Assembly: GCF_004210375.1 (NCBI RefSeq)
Contig: NC_134825.1
Span: forward strand, 74,763,558 to 74,827,557
DNA length: 64,000 bases
Direction of reading: 5' to 3'
Origin: Tachypleus tridentatus
Lineage: Eukaryota; Arthropoda; Merostomata; Xiphosura; Limulidae
Shown one piece after another: positions 22,441 through 37,400 of this stretch (the stretch's first letter is position 1; each line of letters starts with the position of its first letter). The translations under genes were made by a program, and so were the position numbers. The notes beneath the pieces were generated by a model that saw only the letters and a program-made list of their open reading frames with translations, did no database searches and was not told the DNA's origin.

Positions 22441-25400
22441 CTAATGAATAAGAAACAAACTGTATACACATGATTCAGTATACTGCAAAGTAATACTCAT
22501 TTGTTCAATGAACTTAACAAGGACTGATTAGTGAAAACAATAACTATACATTTCTCTGTTTTTTCTTTGAAGTGATTTCGTGAGCTGTAACTGATTTGTT
22601 TGTTTTGTTAAAACTTAGCACACATACTAAACATTATCTTGAAAAATATAATATGGTTTGATTTGTGTATACTATGTACAAATGTTTAATTATTTTGAAG
22701 AAAGTATAACAAAAGAGACCCAAGAATTCAGAACAATTGTCACTATGCATTTATTAACTGTATTTGAAGACGCATAAACTTTTCTCAGTTGAAAAGTTTT
22801 TGTTCTGGTATTTCATAATGAAAAAAAAAAAAAAAAATCATGAGTCTACTAATTACAATACACTAAGTGTATTTGTTTATTGTTAATAATTATCTATCAC
22901 ATTCACTACTTACCATAATTATTCAGCTAAAATGATATGCAGAGCAGGATTGAGTAAAATTTGTTTTTCAAGTACAATTTATAGCCATTTTCATCTATAC
23001 GACTGAACTAAGATTTTGTTTTTGTAGAAACTTACTGTATGCTTACACAAAGTATTTTTTCATTTCTTTATGTATAATAAATATTGAAACAATAAATGAG
23101 GAATTTCAAACTTTTCTTCAGTTTTACAAAAAATTATTAAAAGTAATAAATGTCCATGGACACTTTGAAAAAAATGTTAAAACATCTTACACAGTAGCAC
23201 ATGAATAATTAAAACTGTTTATATATATACACAAGCATGTACACACACACACACATATACACAAATGTGTATCCCATTTTAACAAAGTTCCTGGGTTTAT
23301 GAGGTAGGTTTTACTCATGTCTATTTGGAACAGAGAAATGATCGTATTAATTCCTACCTCAGCCGGAGCTTGCTTGGACTGGTTACGATATTTACTGCGG
23401 CGTTCCAAAAATTCTTTGGCAAACTCAGTTGATTCTTTACTTTCTCCAAGGTAGGATCTTACATAATCATGTATCTGAAAATAAACAATACAGGAACTAT
23501 GAAAACACTTTTCTGTATTTGGGAAATGTATATACTTGAAAATAGACTTGTTTATAACCTAGAGTTGGTTTTGTGAAGATATAGGAAAAGTACAAATGAA
23601 ACAGGACAACAAAGATTACAGTGCAACAGTTATCTGGTCCACAGTTTTTATTACTATGATGTAAAAATTTACAAGACATTACTGGATATTACTTTCAGGA
23701 ATGTTGACATAGTTGAAACACCCATTTATAAAGTTTAAACTCTATACATCTGCATGTAATTTAAGAGACAAGCTGGTCATATTTGTATTATAACCACTTC
23801 ACAGAATGCTGACTAATTGTATGAGAACACTTTAGTAAATTATATCATTCTAAAGTGAATAATAATAATATACCAAGTAAACAAAAATTTCTCAGTTACA
23901 GTAGTTTACTGTTCCCTATATTAATACAATAAAGACTTATTGGATACACATGTATTGTTTGAATATTGATATACTATTAACTATCTATATGAACAATCTA
24001 TGGAATTCTGCATGGCACTGAAAGCAGTTCCTTGTGAAGAACTGAGTGAAATATATGAAAGCTTTGATAAAAAAGCTGCTAATGAATTAATTACTCATAA
24101 GCATTACATTGCTAATAGTTTCCAATTAACTCTGTAGCTAAGAACACTATTTCTAATAACAAAACCATTGCAATAAGTTAGAACAGCTTAAGAGTGAAAA
24201 AAAGGGTTAAGATATAAACCACACTGCATCAAGCGTTAATGAGGCCTTCTGCCCAGTACTAAAGTTTATAGTTATTTCTTTCAGTTGGTATTATTATTGT
24301 GGTAAGGAAACTTCAGTTTCACTTGCTTGAAGAATGCCACTGTTTTCATATTAACACCAGTTCTTACACACAGTGTGAAAGTAGGCACTTCTTTTAATTA
24401 ACCATGATGTATAATTAACACTGATTTGAGTGCTTAAATTTGGATAATTAGTTTATGTCTAGCAGTGCTTGAAGTTGGAGTTTTGATTTGTGTTTAGCAG
24501 TGGTTGAAGTTGTTTGGCATTTATTCTCACAAAGCAATTAGGCTACCTTTGCTAAACAAGTGGTTAAAAAAAAATTACTGTAAAAATAAATAGATTGAAA
24601 CAACTATAGAATTAAAAAGTCCAATAGCTCAAAAAAGTTAAAAATACATGCAAGTTGGATAGTGCTGCCATCACACTGTTCAACATCAGGAGTAAACCCG
24701 TAGAAAAAAAAAAACCTTTCTAAAAAAATGGCATGACAGTAAAACAGGGTAACTGAATTGAATTACACAGAGGCCACATATTGGTGGATCAATCCTAGCT
24801 AAAAGAAAATGATGAGTTAAACTGTGACCAATATGTAAGCTAGTTAGGACAACACTTCCCTCTGATCCTTATGGAAACAAGATAGAGAAGGAACAACAGA
24901 ACATTTGATCTGGAAAAGCTTATTATGATTTTGCTCACTCCAAGTTGACTGCCAAATGGCACAAAGCCAAGCCTTCAATATAAGACTGTTGTCCATGTTT
25001 AGGGATAGGCATGGCAACACAGCAGACAGATTTAGCCTTAGTATGAGTGGGCTCATTCTTATGAATATAGATATAGCCAGGTATCCAGAAAAACTGGGTA
25101 TGGAAAAATGGCTCAGTCAGGTGTGAATATCATTGAGAACAAGGCAAGAACTACAACTAACTGATTCCAGGGCCTGTATAGAGTTAAGAGAGTCAGTATA
25201 AATAGTACACTGCATAGCTTCTATGGGATGCAGGGCAAGAGAAAATATACATACAACTTTGCAGTGAACACAAACTTTAGGGGAGATCCTGTGAGCAATC
25301 ACCGAGTCACATGACTCTGAACCATCCCTATGAGCAAAAGAGCATAACCCACGGAGGAGGGGAGACACAACCCCAGGTGGGATACTGTGGAAAGGATTGA

Positions 25401-28400
25401 AGTTTAATGGCATACCACAAAGAATGTTGCAAATGGCAGAGGTGAAGAGGCACAGTTCATGTTCCTCTTCAACAAGCAACTGAAGACAGTCCGAAGCTGC
25501 TGCTCAAGAAACTACATGTTTGATGACCAACACGAGATGTGGAAGTCATCAACATAGTGATAACATTAATCTCATATCTTAAAAGTATGACACTCAAGAT
25601 ATAACCCCAAAGAATTTTAAGTTCCTGTGAAAAAAAAAGGGAAAGTGTCAAACCTGCAAGGACATGCCCAGTAAAAAGTTCTGGATGAAACTGGGTTATT
25701 GGCCGCATAACTCATAGGAGTGGAGGTCCTGCAAAAATGCTGTACCTCCATGTAGTGTCGTAAGCCTTCTCGGGGTCAAAGAACATGGAAAGAAGATGTT
25801 CCCTGACTGACATTTAAAGATGAATCATGTGGTCCATGGTGGAGTGCTCTTGAGAAAACCCATATTGGGTGGGCAAGAGGAGGTTATTTGATTTGAAAAA
25901 CAAGACAAGCATTAACTCTCCTCTCTAAGACCTTACAAAGGCAGCTGGTCAAAACAACAGGATGACAGGCTTAAAGAAAATTAGGACAACAGCCAGATGC
26001 AAACTATAAGGCTAACATTATCCTGCCAGATCTGGTTAAAAATAACCAGTAAAATAGCAAGAGGGGTAGAAGAGAGATGGCAAAACATCTCATGGTGAAC
26101 ATTATCAGATCTGACCAATATACTGCCAGCTCGATGAAGAGCAAGCTTACATTCCACCAGTGTAAAGGGGTAATTATAGTCATAGAGATGATTGGTAGAA
26201 AAGAAAGAGGCGATCACTCTGCCCAAGATTGGAGAGTCAAGAAAGTGGGGGAAGAGACATAAGTGCTAGATGCACAAGATGCATGATGACTAAGTAACCA
26301 AACTGTTGACACTGGAAACATCTGAGAGGGTTGGGAATATATGGCTATACTTTACAGTTTGAAATGTGGTTTATGTCTATTACTGCTTATTTGAAAATGC
26401 TAATGCATATTTGAGTAACAGTATTTATTCCCAACTTTATACAGACAGTCACTCTGACCAACCCAGTAATGACCATAAAAAATACTAAAGTCTTAAATTA
26501 TCCTTTTATTTCTTTCTAGAATGACTGCATATTGTAACAGAAAGATACATTTGTTTATCTTAAATGTACTAAGTCTTACTACAGGGTACACATGCTGATA
26601 ATCCTGTTATACAACTTGAAAATCACTCAGCATGTTGCCATGTTACATGCCTGCATACCTCATGAACAAATTTTTTTCCTCCTTTATCCTACCTCATTTA
26701 ACCAAATTTCTAATTTTTACATTTTAGTTACTCTTGTAACTAAAAGAATGAAACAAACATACAGGAAAAACAAAAAAATTTAGTATTAAGGATCGATCTT
26801 GGTTGCCAATGAAATTTGAACCTACTTTTTCTTTTATAATAATGGTACTAATGCAATAAACTTTTATTTAAATACACTTAAGAACATAATAATAATGTGT
26901 ACAAAGCAAACAATGCTTATAATTATAAGTTCATAACCTTTGTAATTCAGACAAGATGGGCTTAAATTAATTCCTTTAGGTACTCAATCTGAACACCACA
27001 AGATAAACTTTCAAACTGAAGACTGAATTGACAATGCTATGTTCTGGAAAGTACATGAAATTGTTATTTGGCACATTAAAACTTTGCTACTCTACTGGTT
27101 ATAAACAATAAATGTCACAAATTATTGGGAATTTGCATTTGTTTGGAATTAAGCACAAAGCTATATATTGGGCTATTTGTACTTTGCTCACCACAGGTAC
27201 TGAAACCCAGTTTTTAAAAATTGTAACTCTGCAGACATACTGCTGTACCACTGGTGGGTAGGGAATTTGTGAAAAAGAGAGTTAACAGGTTGTCATGGCA
27301 AGCAAGTCTGATTTTCTAGTTTATAATTCTGTACACATGTAAGATTGAAGGCTATAAAAATTATATTTTGCCTTATCAATATCTATACTATAATATGTGA
27401 TTTACATTATATTCCATGCCCCTGAGAGTAGTGGAAAATAAGTCATAAAAAGGGAAGATCAAGACAAAAAAATGTCAATTCTCATACTGGTAAGATTGAG
27501 GGGTTGTTTTTAAACATTTCCTTGTAAAATTAAAAACTTCAAACATATATTAAAATGTGGTTTATTGAATACATTTTGATGCCAAGTTTATTCATATGCA
27601 TTGATAACAAGTTAGAGTAATTAAATCTGGAATGTTATTCTCTGAAACGTCATGATATGTACTTTGCGCTTTGTGTTAAGGATAGTAATAGAACAAAATA
27701 TTTCATGAATTTTTAATTAGAGTATAATATAATTCATTATTATTAATAGCTTCTCAAAGTTTTTACAACCATAATGATGTACATGTTATGAGTAATAATA
27801 CAGGATGTTCAGAAAGTCACTGTGCACTTATATATTTATTAAACAGACATGTTTCAATATAGAATACAGGAGGTAAATATGAATGACAATTATAAACAAT
27901 GTTGAAAGTGACCCCCTTGGCATCAATACAGGCCTGGATCCTTCTTATTTTGTTTCTAAACACTGCTATCAGTTGCTGGCTTGAAATAGACTGAGTGAAT
28001 TCTGTTATCGCTGCTTTCAAAACTGCACAGTGACTTTCCAAACACCCTGTATAACCACTATTATTTCTCTAATAAAGTTAAAAAATATTTGAAATACATA
28101 TACACAAGTTATCATACTTACTTCATAAGGAGATTCAACTTCTTTTAAAAATGCAATGAAAGTAGGAACTACAAACAGAGTAAACAAATATAAAGTAATA
28201 TTACAATTTTCATTCCAATACAGAATTTTCTGGCATTTAAACTGTGAATTAACCAATCTATAAACCTATACTGCCAATATTGTATTGATAGCTACACAAT
28301 ATCTTACTGAAATACTCATTTTTTCAGGTAATTTTTAACTTATATTTTGCCTTTTGAATGCAAAAATTAGCAAGTTTTAGTCATTTTTTTCATCAAAAAC

Positions 28401-31400
28401 ACATTGTTCTCGCACACCATTTAATGTTTTTGAAACGTGTTAAGAAAATTTGACAAAATTAGAAATTTAAACTAAATTTTGATACTATTGTATTAGGTTT
28501 ATATACACATTTGCATTCAAATATGGCACTGTAGGCACTTCTCAGGTAAAAGTAAACAGTTTATTAAAAGGAATGTTGACAAGAATGCGCTCTCTCAGAT
28601 AAACAAAAATTCACTTATCCTAGTTGTAAAAACAAAATCAAAAACACAAAATTTGTGCAATTAACTACTTTTTCAAATAATACACTTTCTAGTAATTTAT
28701 ACCTACACTGCATCTTAATACATACTTAAAATTACAATACTAAACAAAGTGTCTTACTGGGTTTTTTAGTTGTGCATAATCCAATTTTTTAGATGTGTTA
28801 TTTTAATATTTATTTATTCCAAATTTACTGATATAGTTCATAAAATAGTGGTCCAATAAAGTTTTGAATGAAAGTAGGCTGTCAAAATGTGAACTTTGAC
28901 TCATGACCAGTAGCAATAGGGCTAGTGTAAACAATGTTATTATCAATGTTAGCTTTCTTACAAAAATTTGGTATTTATTAAAAAATATTAACTATGGGGT
29001 GATACAGAAATTATCAGCCAATAACAGATAAACAATAAATATTACAGTTGGAATTTCACTCTATTTAAAAGGTTAAAAATAAAACCTTCCAATGCCTAAT
29101 GAAACATTTTATTAAACAAAAACTATAAGACAGTAGGGATGGCATTTTCATTATAACTGCATAATAGTACAATGCAAATACCATCCATGCTATTTTGTTT
29201 GCATTCTTTTTAATGAATTGATATTAGCCATCCTTATATTTACTTCCATTTTAAAAAGTTTTCCTTTACTTGTATATCTTACAATTAATTATTGAAGAGG
29301 TTTGTGTCAGAATTTTGTGCAAAACTAAACAAGGGCTAGCTGAACATAGCCATTGTTAATTTTGAATTGACAGTCTAGATATGTTAGGTCCTTGAAAATC
29401 TGATATGTGGTGTACACTATTATCAGAAACCAAGCAAAACTGTATTTAGGGAATTATTCCCTAAAAAACTTAGGCTAGGACTAGTGTGGAAAATAACTGA
29501 GAACCACAAAATTGTTCAACAGTACCTGCTGTCAGTCATGTTTGATCAAATAGTGGGGATTAATGTCACTCAAACAGAACACCCGAAGTACAGAACTTAA
29601 CGATTTAAAAAGTAAAATCCAACAAACCTTGATGAAAAACTACAATTGAAATTAACAGAATTAATTAAAAATATTAGTGAATAACAAATTTTAGCAGGAT
29701 AAGCTTCTGAAACTTAAGTATCATTACTATAGAACTGTCACAAAATATATACTAATTCTTCATATCTAGAGAAAAATTAAAGGTTGAAAACAGAATTGTA
29801 AACAATATTATATTTACAGTTGCTTTGCTTGTTTTTTAAATTCTCACAAAGCTACCCAAGGGCTATTTGAGCTAGCCATCCCTAATTTAGCAGTGACAGA
29901 CTAGAGGGAAGGAAGTTAGACATCACCTCCCATTGCCATCTTTTGGGCTATTCTTTTACCAATATATATTGGAACTGACCATCACATTTATCATGTACAC
30001 ATGGCTAAAGGAGTAAGCATTTTTGGTGGGATGTGGAGTTGAACCCACAACCCTCGGGTTGCAAGTCAAGCTCTCTAACCACCTAGCCATGCTGGGCCTT
30101 TACAGTTTATATATAATAAAATTAAATGAAGTTTTTATTTTACAACCGTGTTTTCAGAAAAAACTAAAGAATATCTAAAATTCATCAGAAACAACAGAAT
30201 TAACTAAAGAAAAACCAACAAATCCTTACTATCAACAGATGAGGGAAGGCTGGTCAAGGCATCATTACACCATTTAGTAAATTCATCAGTTTGCTTTTTA
30301 GTGTGCGTTTCAAATAATTTCTTCAAGTTTTCCTATTAAATAAGCAAATAATAAAAAACTAAAAAACTGAAGAGTTAAAGAAATACTATAAGCATTTTTT
30401 TCCATTTTGGTTTACAGTATGTCAAGTATTTAATACGATCAGTATCGTAACACGTAAGTATAAAAATACCGTGCATCTTATACAGATCTTTAACAATATT
30501 AAATCCAGCTTTGTGTCATTCTTTTTTTTCTGGATGATAAAACATTAAAATAATTACCTGAGAAATTGTTTCACTTAAAGCACATTTTACCAGAGGTACA
30601 TCTTTGTGCATAAAAACAAACAGGTTTTCAAGACTAATAATATTTTAACATTTATTTTTAATCTACCACACATACTAAAATTTGTGATACATTATTATAA
30701 AATTTCTAGAAAACACACATAATGGTAAGTATGACATAAAAGAATACAAGTATGAAACAAAAATTTGGTGTAGTATTAATATTTACTTAATCCTTTACAG
30801 TCCTGTATGTTATTTTTTTTTTATGAGGGCAAACTATGTTAGTTTTAAAAATACTTTTATCCGATCTTTCCTTTTAAATCATCTACAATGTATAACCACA
30901 AAAGAAATATTCAGATTTAACTCCTAAACCTAAGATGACACTGCCAGCATTTATCAGAAATTCCAATTTATCTACTGGATGGTGAGTGTCCAATAACATA
31001 TGTCATTTTGGATGAAAACCAACCCAAACTATGTTGTTATTAACGTTTTATAAACACACCAGAAGCTCCATGAAGTATTGTCATTTGGTTTGAAACAAAT
31101 TTCAGATCAATAAGTTGTGTCTGAGACCAATATTTTCAGTATTTTTTGTGAAGTCTAATAATTTGTGAAACAAAAACCTAACCCTAATTTAGATTTCTTC
31201 TTTCCTAACTATTTTTTATTTGGGGAGTAGAAATATTTAACCTTCTTCTGTGTAAATAAAACTTAATAGTATGACACAGAACTGAAAATCTGTGGTTCTT
31301 GTATATGCTTCTTGTTTGCCACAGCTGGAATTATTTTCTTCCTTTCAATCTTATATACAAAGTATATTTCTTTGCTTGTTTACTACATCAAGCTTCAACT

Positions 31401-34400
31401 GATCACATGCCTGCAAATAATCTTTAATATGGATTTGTAGTTTGTTTATGCTTTGTGAAAGTAATAAATTAATTTTATTGGTTTCTTTTGAAATAGTTGT
31501 ACATAATTTTCAGAAGTTTACAAGGATAATTTTTACAAGTAAGATTCTATGAGTTAAGCAAAATTCACATTAGTGCTAATGATATACAACCCTTTTTGTT
31601 TCACTTAAATGAGCTAGAACATCACATCATTAGACCTGACTGTATTTTGTTGACAAGCATGTACAAAGTCCAGCTTTCATGACAAGGTGATAAGCAGGTC
31701 ATGTATCAGAAGAATATACAGTTATACCATATCTTTATAATTTATATAGTTTCAATTCTAATTTACCGATTTTATTAATTTTAAATGCAGAAATGATCAA
31801 AATTATGCTACTGGACTGATAAGGGTTAAGTCTTCTTACAGTAAGAATTATACTACACAATAGTTTATCTAATCTCTTAATAAAAAACTCACAAAAAGTT
31901 ATGAAAATATCTTAGTCACAGAAAAAAAGGAGAAAGAGAGAGAGAGAATATTGTAAAGTCTATCATGTAAAAATGAACTTTATTTACCAGCTGCTGAAAT
32001 TTATATTTAAAAATCAAAATGGAAGTTTTAAGATTTTACTTCATACACCGTCCTAAGTCTCTGACATTTGGTAAATATTTGCCATAATTTACCACAGGAA
32101 GCTTATTTTCGGTTGACATTTGCAGAACTAGTCCTTTTAAAAGGAATTCTGATGCTAAAACAAAATCTGATGTTAATCATTTATTTGTGCAAACATAGTA
32201 ACATAACTATAATGGTTGTATGTTACCTCTTCCTTCTTGGCACGCATGGCTTTCACCTTATTGGACATATTAGTTGCAGCTGGTGTAGAATTCTTATTTC
32301 CAAGGACTGGAAAGGCACTCTCACTGTAACAGAGGAAAAACATGTGATGCTTAGAATCTTTCTGGAATACACTATTTACTTTCTTAATCACTATTAAGAA
32401 ATAGGAAAAAAAAAAAAAGACAACTGTTGTAACAGCTTTACTGAAACTTAATAAACAAGTATATGGTGGTTTTGATTTACAAAGTACAGAAAAAACTATT
32501 AACTGTTAAATTACCAATTCACTGTTAAATTATTTAATTTGATTGTTTAAAAGCTTTTACAAATATGAAATCATACTTTAATTAAAGACATAATTCACTG
32601 GACTTTGAAACATTTTCAGGAACAAATATAGCTATGATTAAAACAAATAGTATAAAAAGGGGAATTTTTGTTAGTGGTATTAATGTTATGGAGAAATGTT
32701 AAATGTTGATTGAATAACCACTTAAGCCTGATGATTCTTTTTTTTTTTAAATAAAAGGTATACGGGTATAATCATTATGATAATACATAAAACAGGAAAT
32801 ATTCTCTCCAATTCAGGGTGATGTAAAAATTATACACCATCATGTTATTTGCAAGTGCTTGTCTTTATTATGACTTTTGTAAGCTACCTTAGTATTTCAC
32901 TGACTTTTTTATGTTGTTGACTAGGTGAGTGCACAGAAGTGATCCTATTGTTATTAATGAGAAACTTGTGAATTTAAAGAGGTATAACTTTGAAAACCAT
33001 ACATTGTGTGATTTTTGTATTACTCTGCACGTGAATATATGGCATCTTTATTACTTCAACTGGGAACTATGTGGTTGTAAGAAAAATGTGCCGATAACAA
33101 AAAAACTGATTTATTTTCTCTGGAGCTGAGAGTTAACTTATTGCTATGACTCATTGGAATTAACCTAAAGTTTGGTAAATATTGATCATCATTTACTTGG
33201 ATTTTGTAGACTTCTTGGAGTTACTGATACTGACTGCATCATCCCAGAAACCTCCCGTAGCACTAACAACTAAAGAGTTCTCCCTCCCACACCAAGGATT
33301 ACTGTTAGAGGGGGGTGATATGGAACCCCAACTAAGACTTGTAGCAGCATTACTCCAAACCCCTGAGGTCAGATTCTGGACACTTGTTGGTTGGTGCTAT
33401 AACAAAATAAGAAGGTACGTATTTTATTTTTCATTTTCTGAACAACAGGATAAAATCTGAGAAAAACACTAGTTTAACACCAGTTCAATTCTGTTTCAGA
33501 TTACAATAAAATAACAGTTAAACACTAAACAAAGGAAAAGGTTCATATTTTTATGATTTCATATTTTGGAAGCAATAATAAAAAAATAATGTTACATAAG
33601 GAGAACATTTTTCTGTTAATATTTGGTGGTGTAAATGAATATACAATATAACTGAATATGATATTCTCCCCCTATGCTAACAGTTATTTTACATACAGAG
33701 CAGTCTCTTTACATATGGAATTACACCAGTTTCAAATGGACCTGGTCTGGTAACTGAATGATTTCATCATTTTATTCAAAAAACCTTTTAGTTAACTATC
33801 ATAAATACTCATGTCATATGCAAAAAAGAAACAGAACCAAGTGAAAATGTATGCATTATTTATATAGACATTAGATATAACTTCTGAAGTTAATCATCCA
33901 AATTAACAGCCTGGTTAAAGATATTTGATGCACCATAAATAAAACTTATTTTATTTCTCATTCTAAACAACTAAAATATAATATGTACAAAAACATTTTA
34001 AGCTAATGAAACTCTCTAAAACAAATGTATTTTTGTTAATTTGTACCACCTTAATCAATGAAAAATATGTGACCTCTACATCAAAGTAGTAATCACATAC
34101 TGAAATTAATTTTATATATTGCTCAAAACATGTAATAAATATCAGTAAAACAAAAATTACTGGTATAGGAACATTAAAAAAAATTGAAGAAAATTAATAT
34201 TTCAAGTCTCATATTAATTAATATTACAAAACTTACATTCTGCTGTTTTTGCTCCTGCTTTCTAGCAAGCTCTGCTTCTTCTTGCTGAATTTCAGCAAGT
34301 GATTTCACTTTTCTTCCTGCAGTGTTTGGCCTAAAACAAAAAGTTCCTTTTTTTTCTAATATTCTGAGAAACCTTTTACTTAAATGCTGAGTTTAAATAT

Positions 34401-37400
34401 TTATTATTCAGATATGATGAAATTACCCACTATCATTACTTTAAACAACACTTCAAAACAGCCTTCACAGTATTCACATCGTTATTAATATGTCAGAACA
34501 TTGAATAAATAAAAGGATCTGTCATTAATAATAAACTGGTGCTAAGCATGAGCAATGTTTCATGCTGTACTTTAAATTCTTAAGAGTTGATACATTACAG
34601 TTTTTCAAAAATGTTATATTTTGAAAAGAACACAGGAGTTTGGCTTCAAAATCACTGAAGTTTAATCACTGATGTTACAGTTTCTTACTAAATAACAAAT
34701 CTTTTGTTGTGATTGGTGTAAATAAGTGCAACAAAACTGGCATTTGTTAAAAATCAATGTTACTAAACAAATGGAACAATATTCATAATATAGATTTTCA
34801 GATATTACAAAACATTGGAAAAAAAGCTACTGAAATACGTTTTTCCTGTTATTTGCTGTCCTTATAAACTGTATAATATGGTATTATCTTATAAATCAAC
34901 TATTATTTTCAGTTTTTCTTTATTTGATAACAAACTATTCAGAAGAACTTTATATAATTAAGATAGAAATGAAACTAATGTTTAACTCATTCTGAAGAAC
35001 AATTTGAAAGCAAACTGGTTTTATTTAATTAATATAGTCTTACTGTCAATCACCATATAATTTCACTTTTACAAAACAAAATACCTTTGTGCCCATGTGA
35101 GGGAAGTCTTGCTTTGTTGCTGTACCTGTTGTAGGGTTTGCAGCTGTTGCTGTAAAAGCTGCTGTTGCCGCTGACGCTAATAATTAAAAATATAAATATT
35201 CATCAAGCACTATACACTTCAAACAAATCATAGGCTGAAAAGAGATTACACCACATTTCAGTAGGGAGAAAAATAAGGTACATGCTAAGATAGGAAAGAT
35301 ATTCACATAAAAAAGATTTATTTAGTATAAGGAAAACAGCTTACCTCTTCTTTCTCTTCTTGTTCTTTCTCTTGTTGAAGTTTCTGGATTTCCGCAAGAG
35401 AAAGATTTGATTGAACAATTGGTTTTTGTCCACCCCAAGCAGGTACCTAAGAAAAATCAGTTAATTGTATTTAAAAAAAAAATCTTTTATTAGAATATCT
35501 AATGGGGATAGTAGACAAACAAAAGGAAATTCAACTTCAAAGTAAATATCATTCAGCATGTGTCAAATGATTCACATATGGATATGTTAACTTCTAAAAT
35601 TGGTGTAGTTTTGTTTGTGTATATTTAATATACAGGGCTCTCACTCCTACACTCCTTAGAAATAATGTCAAATAAAACAAATAAATTTTCTAATACATAA
35701 TTTTCATTAAGTTTGGAATTCATGACAAAATTCTTTTTGAAAACAAACTATATAATATAGTAGTTGAGAGTTTTGATCTGTCAAAAACCTCTAATAAAAC
35801 CTGCCATATACAACCAAAGCTATCATAAAATTCACTAATAAAGGTCCAAAACTAAAATTAAGTCTTGTAATACACAACACTAAAATGCCATCAAGATGAT
35901 TCCAGTAAGTTTTATAATAACCAGGCAACATAAAATTAGCTTTGCAATAAAGTTTACGCTACCCAGTAAAGTCTTGTAATAAACAGTCAGATCTAGAGAT
36001 AAAGAAAGAAGATAGTTTTTGTGATACAAAGCAAAACTGGCATTAAATTTTCTAAAACACAATGTCACAATATTGTAACAAACAATAAATGTGTCTTTGT
36101 AAATACAAAACTAGAATCCAATCTGCTGAAATAGGGTCAAGGTGTCATAAACTAGTGAATACATACAAGTCTACTGAGCCTCACTCCATAAAATCACGTT
36201 ATTACTGCACTAATTTAAGAGAACATAATTTTACATTTAAATACACATTTGAGTGTCTTTTACTGTACATTTCTTTTACTGTGAAGAGAAATAGAAGATA
36301 TACATGTTTATTTCTTAAACCATTTGAAAGTTCTACAAAATACTTCCACCGACCTATTAGCACAATTAATCAGATAAAATGTATCCAATAATTTCACTCA
36401 TACAATTTGTGAAGCATTCATTAACTCCATGCACATTTATAATCTGCAAAATGTTAAACACATTAAGCTTTGTAATAATGTATATAATTACTAGTTTTTA
36501 CTGATAGCACTAAAGAAGTTTATGCCCCTTTCTGTATGTTTTTTTGAAGAAATTATTTAGTGGAATGTGTGTTTAAGCTTGCAGTGGAAATTCTCAATGC
36601 ATGATCTTAGAAATTCAGGTATTAGTTTTTACTAAAAAACAACAAAACAAAACAGCATCTTCAATTAATTTATTATATCCCAATGTTTTAAACAACGAAA
36701 CAGAAGTGACTTCATTTTGCTCAAGAATGATATTCTTTTATAACATAGATATATTTTCTAATAGCCACCCATTCAATATGGAAAAAAAATCTTGTCAGAA
36801 TATAAACAATTTAAGAGAAAAATCATTTAGTTTTTCAATAAAATTTGCCAAGAATTAAATATTACATATTCAATACATTTTAACAGTAAATTAAGTTAAG
36901 GGATAACATTTCTTAGTTTTTAATGTACTTCAGCTACAGCCATTTACAACATTAAGAAGTACTTGTACAAAGTGAGTATATCAATGTGTTTAGGAATATT
37001 TCATTAAACAAATTATTCAATATCTTATCTGATAAACAGATACACAGATTAATAACCAATAAATTTTTCATTTCAAGTATTACATGGGATCATTTAATCC
37101 TAAATTTTAAAAAAATATTTTAATTATAACAAAAGCTGAACAGTAAATAAATGTCCCAGTTATTTAAATAACTGATAAAAAATGAGATAAAGGTGACCTC
37201 ATGAAAGAATATACAAAGTTTCTGGTCTGCAATGAAAGAGGTTAAGTGTAGTTCTACCTATAATAATTGCTTTACCTCCACATGGTTTTCACTGCACATC
37301 TAACATCTACAGTTACAAGAGAAAGTGTTCATACCCCTGCGCCGTGAGTAGTGTTTTCCACATAACTTAAAAAGTATCACGATTTGGATAATGAAAGTAT

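Noticed and set aside
32068..32397. 109-codon + strand frame
   Set aside because: It overlaps the antisense of a supported GIGYF exon, is hydrophobic and AT-driven, and has no resemblance to a protein family.
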